A stretch of DNA of 64,000 nucleotides from Thalassovita aquimarina (GCF_018219815.1 NZ_JADMKU010000018.1:1-64000), one strand, 5' to 3'. Positions 8,434 through 20,086 are shown, counted from the first letter of the stretch. The notes: generated by a model from the sequence alone, not told the origin. Made by a program: numbers and translations.

Positions 8434-10659
8434 CTAGTTCATCAGGGGCATGTTCTTCGACTGCGGAGCGCCCTTGCGCAGCCAGAATTCCAGCTTGTCG
8501 CCCAGTTCCTCGATCGAGGTCGGCTTGATCAGGAAATCGTTCATACCGGCCTGAAGACATTCAACTTTCTGTTCTTCGAATGCATCCGCGGTCAGCGCGA
8601 TGATCGGGATTTCGGCTCGGCCCTCTTCGCTTTCGGTTTGCCGCACCTTGCGGGCGAATTCGATCCCGTTCATCACCGGCATGTTGCAATCGCTCAGGAT
8701 CAGGTCATAGCCCGCGCTCAACCATTTCTGCAGCCCCTGCTCCCCGTCGCTGACGATATCCACGTCATAGCCCATCCGGTTCAGCTGCGTGCGCAGCACC
8801 ATCTGGTTGATCTGGTTATCCTCCGCCAACAGGATTCGGTTGCGCGCAACGGCCTGTTTCGGGGCCTCCTCGTCAGCGGCATCCCCCGGCACCCCCCGGG
8901 CTTCGGTCCGGCCGCTGTTCTGCAACGCCTCGAGCAGGCTCGACGGCAACAGAGGCTTGGTATCCAGCACGGTACAATTGTCCGGCAACGCCAGTCCAAG
9001 TGCGTTTGCTGCGGACAACAGAATGAAATGAACCTGCGGATGGATGTCTGTGATCCGGATCATGTTGTCCAGCAGGTCCTGGCTCACCGGCTGCTGCAGC
9101 AGCACCACCGGCGGCACTTCGAATGTGTGCAGCAGATCGATCACATCCTCATAGCTTTGCGCCGCCTGGTAGACGCCGTTGGCCACCTTGATGTGCCCGC
9201 TGAGATTCGCGGCCTCCTTGTCATCCGCGAAATAACCGATCACCGCCTGATGCTTCAGGTCTGTCTTGTGCTGATGGGTGGCGATTTCCTTGATCGGGAT
9301 ATCGACGCTGAAGGTCGATCCGACGCCGGGTTCGCTCTGCACGTGAATGCGGCCGCTCATAAGTTCGACGATCTGCTTGGAAATAGTCAGCCCCAGCCCG
9401 GTACCGCCGAAGCGCGCCGAGGTGTCGGCGCTGGCCTGGGTGTAGGGCGAAAACAGCCGCTCCACCACTTCGCGGGACATGCCGATACCGTTGTCGCTGA
9501 CCTCGAAATAGGCGCGCCCTGGTTCATGCGCTGCAAAGGTCACCTTGACCGCGCCCTTCTTGCCGCTCATCTGCTCGGCGGAAAACTTGATCGCGTTGCT
9601 GCACAGGTTCAGCAACACCTGTTTCAGCCGAGTGCCATCGGCATGGATGCTGTCGGGCAGGTTGGGCGAGAACGAAAAGCTCAACTCGATATCGCGTTCC
9701 TTGGCGATCGAACTGCACAGCTGGATCGTTTCCTCAACCGTCTGGCGGAAATCGATCGGCGACGGCGCCAGTTCCATCCGGCCCGCTTCGATCTTGGCGA
9801 TGTCCAGAATGTCGTTGATGATCGCCAGCAGGGTCGAGGCCGAGGTCGCGATCAGCCCGACATTCTTCTTCTGATCCGGCTTTAGATCGGAAGATGCCAG
9901 TATTTGGGATAACCCGATGATCCCCTGCATCGGGGTGCGGATCTCGTGACTCATCGAGGCAAGGTATTTCGTCTTGGCCGCGCTTTTCTCCTCCGACGCA
10001 ACCACTTCCTTGCTGCGCTCGGTCAGCTTGCGTTCCTTGGTGGTCAGGACATAGGCGAACAGCGACAGCGCCGCGATCATGATCACGTTGATGGCGAACA
10101 GCAGGTTGAAATCCCTCTGCACATTGCCGACAAGGTTTATTTCCTGCCGCCGCGCCGCCTGGTTCGAATATTCGGACAGGAAAATCAGCTCCGAGTTGAA
10201 TTCGAACAGGTAGGCCTGGATCTTGTCGGCCAATCCCCGTCCCAGTTCGGGTTCGCCCGATGCCAGGTAATGCTTCACGTCGGAACCGATCAGATCAACC
10301 ATCTGCGGCAGCGATTCAACAACGGTGAGCGACCCGCCCCGCGGCAGGTCCTTGGTGTCCCATTCCTTCGCCGGCCCGTCTTGAGTGCGGATTTCGAGTA
10401 TTTCCTGATGGAACAGGATATCCTCGCGCGCGCTTTCGGTCTGCGACAGTCGGTATTCATTCACCGCATCCAGCAACTTGCGGAACCGGAATTCGACCTG
10501 CATCAACGCGTTGATGTCGTCGTACATTTCGAGGTGATTGAAACTCAGCTGCGGACGTTCGCGCTTAACGGCGAATAGAAACGGCAGCGCCGCCAGGTAA
10601 ACCACAACCAGAAGAATGAGAAGCTTCTTAACCCCGATGGCCTTCCCAGCAATACTCAT
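8434..10659 (-). CDS. hybrid sensor histidine kinase/response regulator
   Basis: 741 residues. Membrane helices at about 12-30 and 186-206 bracket a helical periplasmic sensor. The HisKA box SMSHEIRTP has phospho-accepting His238. The ATPase domain has Asn355, DNGIG at 389-393 and GGTGLGL at 418-424. Residues 468-585 resemble a receiver fold without the acidic pocket, i.e. a degenerate receiver. A complete receiver follows at 607-730 (Asp614, phospho-acceptor Asp657, Lys712). No separate histidine phosphotransfer domain is present, so phosphate must pass to an external Hpt protein. GGGAG lies 5-6 bases upstream of the ATG. The gene follows the small exported protein at 10730-11251 by 70 bases and is probably co-transcribed with it. 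No dedicated response regulator lies nearby. Confidence 0.92.
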   Translation of the reverse strand: MSIAGKAIGVKKLLILLVVVYLAALPFLFAVKRERPQLSFNHLEMYDDINALMQVEFRFRKLLDAVNEYRLSQTESAREDILFHQEILEIRTQDGPAKEWDTKDLPRGGSLTVVESLPQMVDLIGSDVKHYLASGEPELGRGLADKIQAYLFEFNSELIFLSEYSNQAARRQEINLVGNVQRDFNLLFAINVIMIAALSLFAYVLTTKERKLTERSKEVVASEEKSAAKTKYLASMSHEIRTPMQGIIGLSQILASSDLKPDQKKNVGLIATSASTLLAIINDILDIAKIEAGRMELAPSPIDFRQTVEETIQLCSSIAKERDIELSFSFSPNLPDSIHADGTRLKQVLLNLCSNAIKFSAEQMSGKKGAVKVTFAAHEPGRAYFEVSDNGIGMSREVVERLFSPYTQASADTSARFGGTGLGLTISKQIVELMSGRIHVQSEPGVGSTFSVDIPIKEIATHQHKTDLKHQAVIGYFADDKEAANLSGHIKVANGVYQAAQSYEDVIDLLHTFEVPPVVLLQQPVSQDLLDNMIRITDIHPQVHFILLSAANALGLALPDNCTVLDTKPLLPSSLLEALQNSGRTEARGVPGDAADEEAPKQAVARNRILLAEDNQINQMVLRTQLNRMGYDVDIVSDGEQGLQKWLSAGYDLILSDCNMPVMNGIEFARKVRQTESEEGRAEIPIIALTADAFEEQKVECLQAGMNDFLIKPTSIEELGDKLEFWLRKGAPQSKNMPLMN

Positions 10660-10729
10660 TCCGAACTCCCAAGCGGTAGCAGTTGCGATACATCACCCGC
10701 GCGATGACCCGGGAACATCCTTTTTCAAG

Positions 10730-11251
10730 TCAGGTTCTTGAAAACAGCCCTTGTCCGTAAATACGGATGGAAGCTGAGGTTTTTTTATCGGAAATTTCAT
10801 CCAACACGATCTGCCCCGATCCTTCATCGGACCAGAACTCGATCTTGACGGAACCGCCCTGCCCCTTCGGCAACTTGAAGGAATAGGCCGCGCTGTTCAC
10901 TGCAGCGCGGAATTCGTCGACCAGCTCCGTCCGCCCCATCGGAATAGCGAGATCGACGATCATCAGGCTTTCGGTCGCTGTCTTGGACACGATACGGGTG
11001 CCTTCGGGAAACCGGAAAAACGTGTCCCGCGCCATTTTGACCGCCGGGCCGTCCCCGGCATTCGCTTGATGTCCGATCAGGATGGTTTTCTTGTCGGAGC
11101 CCTCCATCTGGACGATCTGATCGGGATTCGACAGAAGGCTGACCGATGACGAATTCTCTTCCGGCGACGAATAGCTGGACAGCACGATCAGGTGGACTGA
11201 AACCGATCCGACGGCGGCCAATACGGCTATCGGCTTCCACATTTCAACCAT
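10730..11251 (-). CDS. small exported or membrane-anchored protein of unknown function
   Basis: About 173 residues from ATG at 11251, or 170 from ATG at 11242, which has AAGGA nine bases upstream. A longer frame runs to 11350 but its N-terminus is implausible. A hydrophobic segment right after the start (PIAVLAAVGSVSVHLIVL) is a signal anchor. The soluble remainder has alternating beta-like segments and no motif I recognise. It lies directly upstream of the hybrid kinase on the same strand, so it may be a periplasmic partner or ligand sensor for it; that is inference only. Confidence 0.6.
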   Translation of the reverse strand: MVEMWKPIAVLAAVGSVSVHLIVLSSYSSPEENSSSVSLLSNPDQIVQMEGSDKKTILIGHQANAGDGPAVKMARDTFFRFPEGTRIVSKTATESLMIVDLAIPMGRTELVDEFRAAVNSAAYSFKLPKGQGGSVKIEFWSDEGSGQIVLDEISDKKTSASIRIYGQGLFSRT

Positions 11252-11877
11252 TCCTTTTCCCCGGGAATCGCGCCAGACGGGGGCGCAGGCCGCAAATTCC
11301 ACACCCGGTTTTCGACTGCGCAACCATTGCTGTGAGCAGAGCCAATCCATTGCAATTACTCGGAAAAGCGACGTCCGAGCAGCCCTTTTGATTCATGACG
11401 ATCTCTTTTTTCACGACGAGCACAGCAACATTGATGAATTCCAGGTAACCTTAATAACGTCCGACCTCCCGTTCGCTTTACCCAAAAATATACCCGTGTG
11501 ATTGCAAGCCCTGTAAATCCGACAACCTAAAGGGTAGAAGCATTTGAAAAGGTTGGGATTCCTGATGGAGTCAAAAAATTCAAAAAAACATGGGCGATTG
11601 TTCGACCGGGGCGAGTCATCCGGTGAATCCCGCGACTTTCAGGCGTCCGCGCCCGCCACACCACGGTCCAGCACATGTCGCCCGCCCAACCACAGCGCCA
11701 ACGCGGACCACGCTGTGCGGATTTCCGACAGCCTCACAGATCAAACCTGAGCCCCTTCCAGCCCACCACTGAAGCCGCCCGAAACGCGATCGGGCACCCC
11801 TCTTCACGGCCAATGTCATGCGACAGTCAGAATTTCCTGCGACATAGCGGCTCCAACCGATCAGATAGAGACCCTCC
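11252..11877. other. 626-base intergenic region, no supported gene
   Basis: The gap separates the exported-protein/kinase unit from the PHP-hydrolase gene. Parts are AT-rich (about 11400-11600, with runs of T and A). The short frame at 11544-11750 lacks a ribosome-binding site and a plausible protein composition. I see no clear terminator, tRNA or repeat. It may hold promoters for both flanking genes or a small RNA, but nothing specific supports that. Confidence 0.5.
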
Positions 11878-12795
11878 ATGACCGAGTTCTTCACCGCACC
11901 CGGACGGTTTTTCCGAGGAAACCTGCACACCCATTCCAACCGCTCCGACGGCGTTCTGGACGCGGCCGAGGTTTGCCGCCGCTACAAGGCCGAAGGTTAT
12001 GATTTCATCGCACTGACCGACCATTTCATCGGGCTCTACGGCTACCCGATCACCGACACGAAACCGTTCCGAGGCGACGACTTCACCACCATCCTGGGGG
12101 CCGAACTGCATTCCGGCGCGATGGAAAACGGCGAGCTGTGGCATATCCTCGCGGTCGGCCTACCCGAAGATTTCACCCCGCCCGATGCACCGCATTTCCT
12201 GCCGGTCGAGGATCAGGAAAGCGGCGCGGAACTGGCCCGGCGCGCGCGCGATGCCGGCGCCTTCGTCGCCATTGCCCACCCGGAATGGTCCGGGCTGACG
12301 ATGGAAGACGCCCGCACGATCGATGCGGCGCACGCGGTGGAAACCTACAACCACGGCTGCGCGATGGGTTGTGACCGGCCGCACGGGTTCCACACGCTGG
12401 ATCTGCTGCTGTCGGAGGGCCGCAAGCTGAACCTCGTGGCGACCGACGACGCGCATTTCAGCGAACCGAACCATTTCGGCGGCTGGGTCATGGTCAAGGC
12501 ACCGCACAACACCCCCGAAGCGCTCCTGACCGCGCTGAAGGACGGAAATTACTATTCCTCGCAAGGCCCCGAACTGCGCGACATCACGCTGAGCGACAAG
12601 GAAATCAGGGTGAAGTCCTCGGCCGTCGCTTCGGTGATCGTGCAGGGGCACGGATCGGCGGCGGAGGCCCGTCACGGGGAATCCCTGACCGACGCCACGA
12701 TCAAGCTGGACCGTTTCGCACGCTCGCCCTGGCTTCGGGTATCGGTGATGGACCGGGCCGGGCGGCGCGCCTGGTCCAACCCGATCTGGCGCTAG
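11878..12795 (+). CDS. PHP-domain metal-dependent phosphoesterase
   Basis: 305 residues. The N-terminal PHP metal motif is NLHTHSNRSDG (His17, His19), followed by ALTDHF near 50, a GAELHSG segment with a metal Glu/His, AIAHPEW and the C-terminal DDAHF. These are the usual PHP metal ligands. Such stand-alone PHP proteins hydrolyse phosphate mono- or diesters; the substrate is not predictable. The stop is followed after 62 bases by the DUF4202 gene on the same strand, so the two may form one unit. Confidence 0.85.
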   Translation: MTEFFTAPGRFFRGNLHTHSNRSDGVLDAAEVCRRYKAEGYDFIALTDHFIGLYGYPITDTKPFRGDDFTTILGAELHSGAMENGELWHILAVGLPEDFTPPDAPHFLPVEDQESGAELARRARDAGAFVAIAHPEWSGLTMEDARTIDAAHAVETYNHGCAMGCDRPHGFHTLDLLLSEGRKLNLVATDDAHFSEPNHFGGWVMVKAPHNTPEALLTALKDGNYYSSQGPELRDITLSDKEIRVKSSAVASVIVQGHGSAAEARHGESLTDATIKLDRFARSPWLRVSVMDRAGRRAWSNPIWR

Positions 12796-12857
12796 GCGCT
12801 TGCGTTCCCTTGCGGCTTACCGCCTACTGGGGCAGCCACATCAAACAGGATTCAGCC

Positions 12858-13418
12858 ATGCCCCGCCTGACCGATGCCCTGGCCGCGATCGATGCGGCCA
12901 ATGCGGCCGACCCGACCCTCGAAGACGGCCGCCCTGCCGCGTTGCTTTACGGCGAACGGATGACCGGGGAATTGAACCGGCTGTTTCCCGATGCCTCCGA
13001 AGTGCTGCAGATCGCCGCGCGGGGACAGCACATCGAACGCTGGCGGCTGCCCCGCAAGGACTACCCCGACGGCAAGGCGGGGTATTACGCTTGGCGCAAG
13101 GAACAGGCCCGCCGCCACGCTGAACGGGTGGCCGGGATCATGGCCGATGCGGGATATTCCATCGCCGACCAGGACCGGGCCGGTGTGCTGCTGCGCAAGG
13201 AAGGCATCAAGCAGGACGCCGAAGTGCAGGCGCTGGAAGACGCGATCTGCTTCACCTTCATCCGCTGGTATCTGCAACCCTTCGCGGGAACCCGCAGCGA
13301 AGAACAGCTGGTCGATATCGTCCGCAAGACCGCCCGCAAAATGTCACCCGAGGGCCGGGCGAAAGCCTTGGCCGAATTCGATATGCCCAAAGCGTTGGCT
13401 GCCGCCTTCGCCGGCTGA
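12858..13418 (+). CDS. DUF4202 domain-containing protein
   Basis: 186 residues from ATG at 12858, which has CAGGA upstream. The frame is open to 12810, but the family N-terminus begins at MPRLTDALAAIDAANAADPT. Features typical of DUF4202 are ALLYGERMTGEL, IAARGQHIERWRLPR, the GYYAWR segment, and LEDAICFTFIRWYL. His residues in QHIERW and ARRHAERV could bind metal. The biochemical role of the family is not established. Downstream lie 245 bases and katG. Confidence 0.85.
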   Translation: MPRLTDALAAIDAANAADPTLEDGRPAALLYGERMTGELNRLFPDASEVLQIAARGQHIERWRLPRKDYPDGKAGYYAWRKEQARRHAERVAGIMADAGYSIADQDRAGVLLRKEGIKQDAEVQALEDAICFTFIRWYLQPFAGTRSEEQLVDIVRKTARKMSPEGRAKALAEFDMPKALAAAFAG

Positions 13419-13485
13419 TCCGCCGTCGCCTTGGCGAGCGGGACAGGTCGGACCGACAGGCGGGCGCGCGAAAGACATAACCCAA

Positions 13486-15829
<2,344 letters not shown>

Positions 15830-15867
15830 CCCTACGGAAGCGAAACGCTTGAAAAAATGAAGATTTC

Positions 15868-15902
15868 GGACGCCGGCCCAAAACGCCGGCGTCCGTTTTT
15901 TT
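15868..15902 (+). terminator. intrinsic terminator after katG
   Basis: A perfect 10-bp stem (GGACGCCGGC at 15868-15877, GCCGGCGTCC at 15885-15894) with a 7-base loop is followed by GTTTTTTT. It lies 39 bases after the katG stop. Confidence 0.93.
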
Positions 15903-15960
15903 GAACGCCGGCGAAACTTCCTTGCCCATGCGCCGCATGAGCTATGCGAAAATTGTTTCC

Positions 15961-15989
15961 GAAATTGGAAAAAGGACTTTACCAATTTC
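15961..15989. promoter_or_regulatory. inverted repeat upstream of the first TRAP operon
   Basis: GAAATTGG at 15961-15968 and CCAATTTC at 15982-15989 form a perfect 8-bp inverted repeat, two helical turns apart centre to centre. It lies in the AT-rich stretch about 90 bases before the TRAP binding-protein gene, the right place for an operator. No regulator gene is adjacent. Confidence 0.35.
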
Positions 15990-16076
15990 CTCATATTCGT
16001 AACATAGCATCACTGCGGAAAGGCCCGAAATGGCAGAAATTTCGACCAGATCGCAGAAAATGGGAGGAGGACCATT

Positions 16077-17177
16077 ATGACCAGCAAACCAATTTCCCGC
16101 CGCGCCGCCCTGGGTGGCCTGGCCACCGCCGGCGCTGCAAGCCTTGCCGCGCCGTCGCTCGCGACCGCGGCAGGCCAGACCACGACCTGGAAGGTTCAGA
16201 CATCGTGGCCGGGCGGGATCGGCCTGCAGATCTTCAAGGACTGGGCCGGTTCCATCGTCGAGAAAACCGGCGGAGAGCTTGCCTTTGAACCGTTCGGCGC
16301 AAAAGACGTCGTCGGCGATTTCCAGCTTTACGATGCGGTGAAAAACGGCGTTCTGGACGCGGTGAACCCGTTCACCATCTATGCCCAGGGCATCATTCCC
16401 GCGGCCATGTTCCTGACCAGCTACCCGCTGGGCCTGCGCAACCCGCATGAATTCGACGTCTATTACTACGGTCTGGGCGGTCTGGAGCATGCGCGCGAGC
16501 TGTATGCCAAGCAGAACATGTATTTCGTCGGCCCGATTCATCACGGCCCGAACATCATCCACTCCAAGGTGCCGATCCGCTCGGTCGACGATTTCGCCGG
16601 CCGCAAGATGCGCGCGCCCGGCGGCATGGTGGCCGAACTGTTCTCGGCGCTCGGCGCCAAGACCACGCTGCTGCCCGGTTCGGAAATCTTCCCGGCGCTG
16701 GAAAAGGGCACCATCGACGTGGCCGATTACGTCGGCCCGGCAGTGAACTATGCGCTCGGCTTCAGCCAGGTGACCGATTACATCTCGATGGGCCCTCCGG
16801 GCTTCATGTCGGTGTATCAGCCGGTCGACATCATGGACCTGACCGTGGGCATGGACAGCTGGAACGCGCTGAGCCCGCAGATGAAGCAATTCGTCGAGAT
16901 GGAAGTAAAGAGCTACTCCGACGAACATCACGCGGCGATCCAGAAAGCCGACCAGGAAGCCTGGAAGAAATTCGAGGCCGACGGCACCCAAGTCACCCGC
17001 CTGAGCCAGACCGACGTCGAACTGATGACCGAAGTCGCCGTGCCGATCTGGTTCAAATACGCCAACCGCGACAAGGACGCCGCGCGAGTGTTCAAGACCC
17101 AGCTCGACTACATGATGTCCGGTTCGCTGGGATACGTGACGCCCGAAATGGTCGAAGGGCAGACCTTGGATCTGTGA
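16077..17177 (+). CDS. dctP: TRAP transporter substrate-binding protein (DctP family)
   Basis: 366 residues. The N-terminus has a twin-arginine signal (SRRAALGGLATAG, cleavage near ATAAG). The mature part is a DctP fold beginning TWKVQTSWPGG. It has the core arginine region GRKMRAPGGMVAELFSALGA, where Arg contacts a substrate carboxylate in this family, and the helix VKNGVLDAVNPF. It resembles the group annotated as mannitol/chloroaromatic-type TRAP receptors, so an organic acid is likely; the ligand is not predictable. GGGAGGA precedes the ATG. It is the first gene of dctP-dctQ-dctM, separated from dctQ by a hairpin. Confidence 0.93.
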   Translation: MTSKPISRRAALGGLATAGAASLAAPSLATAAGQTTTWKVQTSWPGGIGLQIFKDWAGSIVEKTGGELAFEPFGAKDVVGDFQLYDAVKNGVLDAVNPFTIYAQGIIPAAMFLTSYPLGLRNPHEFDVYYYGLGGLEHARELYAKQNMYFVGPIHHGPNIIHSKVPIRSVDDFAGRKMRAPGGMVAELFSALGAKTTLLPGSEIFPALEKGTIDVADYVGPAVNYALGFSQVTDYISMGPPGFMSVYQPVDIMDLTVGMDSWNALSPQMKQFVEMEVKSYSDEHHAAIQKADQEAWKKFEADGTQVTRLSQTDVELMTEVAVPIWFKYANRDKDAARVFKTQLDYMMSGSLGYVTPEMVEGQTLDL

Positions 17178-17201
17178 TCCCGATCCCATCCTGAAAACGT
17201 C

Positions 17202-17228
17202 GCGCCCCCGGTTCACCCTCGGGGGCGC
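17202..17228 (+). other. intercistronic stem-loop between dctP and dctQ
   Basis: GCGCCCCCG (17202-17210) pairs with CGGGGGCGC (17220-17228) across a 9-base loop, with no T-run after it. It follows the binding-protein stop by about 25 bases. Such hairpins protect the upstream mRNA and let the receptor be made in excess over the permeases. Confidence 0.75.
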
Positions 17229-17259
17229 ACTTCATCCGACAGACCGAACGGAACCACCC

Positions 17260-18510
17260 ATGCCTAGCATTAGCTTCATCCTGCCTCACTGGGTCTACTG
17301 GGGCACGCTGATCGTCTTCCCGCTTATCGCCATGATCATGGCGCGGCGGACACAGACCAGCGGATATTCCAGCCCCATCGCCTACATGATCCTGATATCG
17401 GGGGGCATTCTTGGCCTCCACCGCCTCTACCTGCGCAACCTGTGGGGGCTGCTGTATCTGCCGATCTTTTTCTTCATCCTGTTCGCCAATGCTCAGGGGC
17501 AGGGCGCCCGCGAAGCGGAATCGCAGGCCGCCAACGTGGTCAACAGCGCCCAGCGTGTCATCGAACGTCTGGAACCGAAAATCGCAGCCGCCGATGGCAA
17601 GATCGAACAGTTGCGCGCCGATCTGGCCGCCGCCGAAGAAGGCACTTTCGCGCAGAAGCGCGCCCAGCGTACGCTTGAAAAGGCCGAACAGACCCTGATC
17701 GACGACGCCAATCGGATCGAAAAGGCCCGCGCCGACAAGACGGCGGGCGAACCCGCACTGGCGGATGCCAAGGCCGATCGCGCCAAATGGGCGAACCTGG
17801 CCTTCTACGCCTTCATGATCATCTGCGCCTTCATGCTGGTTGATGCGTTCCTGTTGCCCCGGCTTGTCAGACAGGCCCAGCAACGCGTCGCGCAGGAAGA
17901 AATGCACGAAGATGCCGCTGGCAGCCTTGCCGCCATCGAACATGAAGCCGAGCAGCGCCTGGAGCAGCTGGAAACCGAAGACGTCAAGAACGACATGGAT
18001 CATATCGGCACCGGCTGGACCGGCGCGATCGACCGGTTGTCCTTCTATGCAGGGGAATTCGTCAGCTACTGGATGGTGATCGCCGTGATCGCCTACTACT
18101 ACGAAGTGGTCGCGCGCTATGTCTTCAACTCGCCCACGATCTGGGTGCACGAAGGCATGTTCCTGATGTTCGGCATGCAGTACCTCGTTGCCGGGGCCTA
18201 TGCCGCGCTGACCGACGCGCATGTCAAGGTCGACGTGTTCTATGCCGACTGGTCGCCGCTGCGCAAAGCGGTGGTGGACCTGTTCACCTCGATCTTCTTC
18301 TTCATCTTCGCGGGCACTCTGCTGGCCACCGGGTGGATATTCGCAATGGACGCGACCGTCGTCAACGAAGTGTCCTTCTCGGAATGGCAGATCGCCTACT
18401 GGCCGTTCAAATGGGCCATCGTGGTGGGCGGCGCGCTGCTGATCCTGCAGGGGGTCGCCAAGCTCGCCTCCGACGTCAACGCCGTCCGCAACAGCCTTCA
18501 GGGAGCGTAA
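17260..18510 (+). CDS. dctQ: TRAP small permease (DctQ) with N-terminal membrane/coiled-coil extension
   Basis: 416 residues, about twice the usual DctQ length. Residues 10-78 hold two or three membrane segments with a TM2-domain-like pattern (GGILGLHRLYLRNLWG at 48-63). Residues 83-172 form a charged, Ala/Glu-rich coiled coil. Another helix spans 178-198, and 200-245 is again charged and helical. The DctQ domain proper fills 255-405 with four helices and the typical ARYVFNSPTIWVHE and VKVDVFY segments. It sits in the membrane beside DctM. The extension is continuous in frame with no internal start that would separate it, so it is a true fusion. It may position the receptor or link to the cell envelope. 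Four bases separate it from dctM. Confidence 0.9.
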   Translation: MPSISFILPHWVYWGTLIVFPLIAMIMARRTQTSGYSSPIAYMILISGGILGLHRLYLRNLWGLLYLPIFFFILFANAQGQGAREAESQAANVVNSAQRVIERLEPKIAAADGKIEQLRADLAAAEEGTFAQKRAQRTLEKAEQTLIDDANRIEKARADKTAGEPALADAKADRAKWANLAFYAFMIICAFMLVDAFLLPRLVRQAQQRVAQEEMHEDAAGSLAAIEHEAEQRLEQLETEDVKNDMDHIGTGWTGAIDRLSFYAGEFVSYWMVIAVIAYYYEVVARYVFNSPTIWVHEGMFLMFGMQYLVAGAYAALTDAHVKVDVFYADWSPLRKAVVDLFTSIFFFIFAGTLLATGWIFAMDATVVNEVSFSEWQIAYWPFKWAIVVGGALLILQGVAKLASDVNAVRNSLQGA

Positions 18511-18513
18511 TCC

Positions 18514-19872
18514 ATGGGAATTGAAATGGAAATTGGCTGGCTGACGGCCCTCATGTTCGGCAGCCTCATGGTGCTGCTGATGGCCGGTCTGCCGCTTGCC
18601 TTCGTGACCGGTGGCCTGGCCTGCGTCTTCTTGTTCATCCTGGGCGACGCGCAGACCCTCAACATCGTGCCGTCGCGGATCTTCCCGCTGATGACCGACT
18701 ATCAGCTTTCGGCGATCCCGCTATTCATCTTCCTTGCAGCGATGCTGGAAAGGGCGGGGATCATCAACGAGATGTTCGATGTGATCTACAAGCTGATGGG
18801 CGGCGTCAAAGGCGGCCTTGCGGCGGCGACGATCATCGCCTCGACGATCCTGGCCGCGATGGTCGGCGTGATCGGCGCGGCGGTCGTGACGATGGGCATC
18901 ATCGCCCTGCCCGCCATGCTGCAGCGCAACTATGACCCCAAGATCGCGATGGGTTCGATCATGGCCGGCGGCACCCTGGGCATCCTGATCCCGCCGTCGA
19001 TCCTGGCGATCATCTATGCCGTGGTGGCCGAACAGTCGGTGGGCGAATTGTTCATCGGCGCGGTCCTGCCCGGCCTGATGCTGTCGGGTATGTATATCCT
19101 GTACGTCACCGCGATGTGCTACATCGACCCGAAGAAAGGCCCGCCGATCCCCGTCGAGGAACGTATCGACACGCGCGAAAAGCTGCGCCTGCTGGGCAAC
19201 ATGGCGGCCCCGATCACCCTGATCATCGTGGTTCTGGGCGTGATCTTCACCGGCGTCGCGACCCCGGTGGAAGCCGCCGGCATCGGCACCTTCGGCGCCT
19301 TCGTCGTCGCTGCGATCCACCGCAAGCTCAGCTGGCAAACCATCCGCGAAGCCTGCCTGACCACGCTGAAGGCCAGCGCGATGGTGATCTGGATCATGTT
19401 CGGCGCCACCATCTTCGTCGGGCTCTACGTCCTGGAAGGCGGTCAGCAATTCGTCGAACAGACGATGACCGGCCTGGGGCTGGGCCCGTGGGGCATCCTG
19501 ATCCTGATGCAGGTGATCCTGATCATCCTTGGCATGTTCCTCGACTGGGTGGGCATCCTGCTGCTGGCGGTTCCGATCTTCGTGCCGATCATCCGTGCGC
19601 TTGGCGCGCAGGCCTTCGGCCTGGGATCGGAAGGCGACCTAGTGCTGTGGTTCGGGGTGCTTTATCTGGTGAACATGCAGATGAGCTTCCTGTCGCCGCC
19701 CTTCGGCTACGCGCTGTTCTACCTGCGCGGCGTGGCGCCTGCGGAAATCCCGATGAGCGACATCTTCAAATCGGCCCTGCCCTTCCTGTTCCTGCAGATC
19801 ACGGGACTGGTGCTGTGTATGCTCTTCCCGCAGATCATCACCTGGCTGCCACGGCTGGTCTATGGCGGCTGA
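18514..19872 (+). CDS. dctM: TRAP large permease (DctM)
   Basis: 452 residues with about 12 membrane helices. DctM features are LPLAFVTGGLACVFLF near the start, the repeated GAAVVTMGIIALPAMLQRNYDPKIAMGSIMAGGTLGILIPPS region, and the C-terminal WVGILLLAVPIFVPI and LSPPFGYALFYLRG. It is the sodium- or proton-coupled transport channel of the TRAP system. CAGGGAG lies about 10 bases upstream of the ATG. It ends the operon before the terminator at 19907-19935. Confidence 0.95.
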   Translation: MGIEMEIGWLTALMFGSLMVLLMAGLPLAFVTGGLACVFLFILGDAQTLNIVPSRIFPLMTDYQLSAIPLFIFLAAMLERAGIINEMFDVIYKLMGGVKGGLAAATIIASTILAAMVGVIGAAVVTMGIIALPAMLQRNYDPKIAMGSIMAGGTLGILIPPSILAIIYAVVAEQSVGELFIGAVLPGLMLSGMYILYVTAMCYIDPKKGPPIPVEERIDTREKLRLLGNMAAPITLIIVVLGVIFTGVATPVEAAGIGTFGAFVVAAIHRKLSWQTIREACLTTLKASAMVIWIMFGATIFVGLYVLEGGQQFVEQTMTGLGLGPWGILILMQVILIILGMFLDWVGILLLAVPIFVPIIRALGAQAFGLGSEGDLVLWFGVLYLVNMQMSFLSPPFGYALFYLRGVAPAEIPMSDIFKSALPFLFLQITGLVLCMLFPQIITWLPRLVYGG

Positions 19873-19906
19873 CCGTCTGATTTGATCGTCGGCACGTAAC
19901 GATCTG

Positions 19907-19935
19907 AAAGGGCCCGGGATACCCCCGGGCCCTTT
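19907..19935 (+). terminator. probable terminator after the TRAP operon
   Basis: AAAGGGCCCGGG (19907-19918) pairs perfectly with CCCGGGCCCTTT (19924-19935) over a 5-base loop. The T-run is short and partly inside the stem, so termination may be less efficient than after katG, and the symmetry could work in both directions. Confidence 0.75.
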
Positions 19936-20086
19936 CCTGTTTCGCAAAACCGGCACGCCCCCCTCCTGGACGTAAAAAAGCAGACGGCTTTTACCCTATG
20001 TTGAAGGATCGCCGCCAAACTGGGGGAACGGGGGTGACGGCACCGTTTGTCGGGAATCGCCGGAACGCGGGGGCGTGGAAGGGCCA

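Noticed and set aside
8170-9885. 571-codon plus-strand frame opposite the hybrid kinase
   Set aside because: Shadow of the kinase; no motifs and unlikely composition.
11544-11750. 68-codon frame in the long intergenic region
   Set aside because: No ribosome-binding site, Ser/Arg/Pro-rich composition and no recognisable family.
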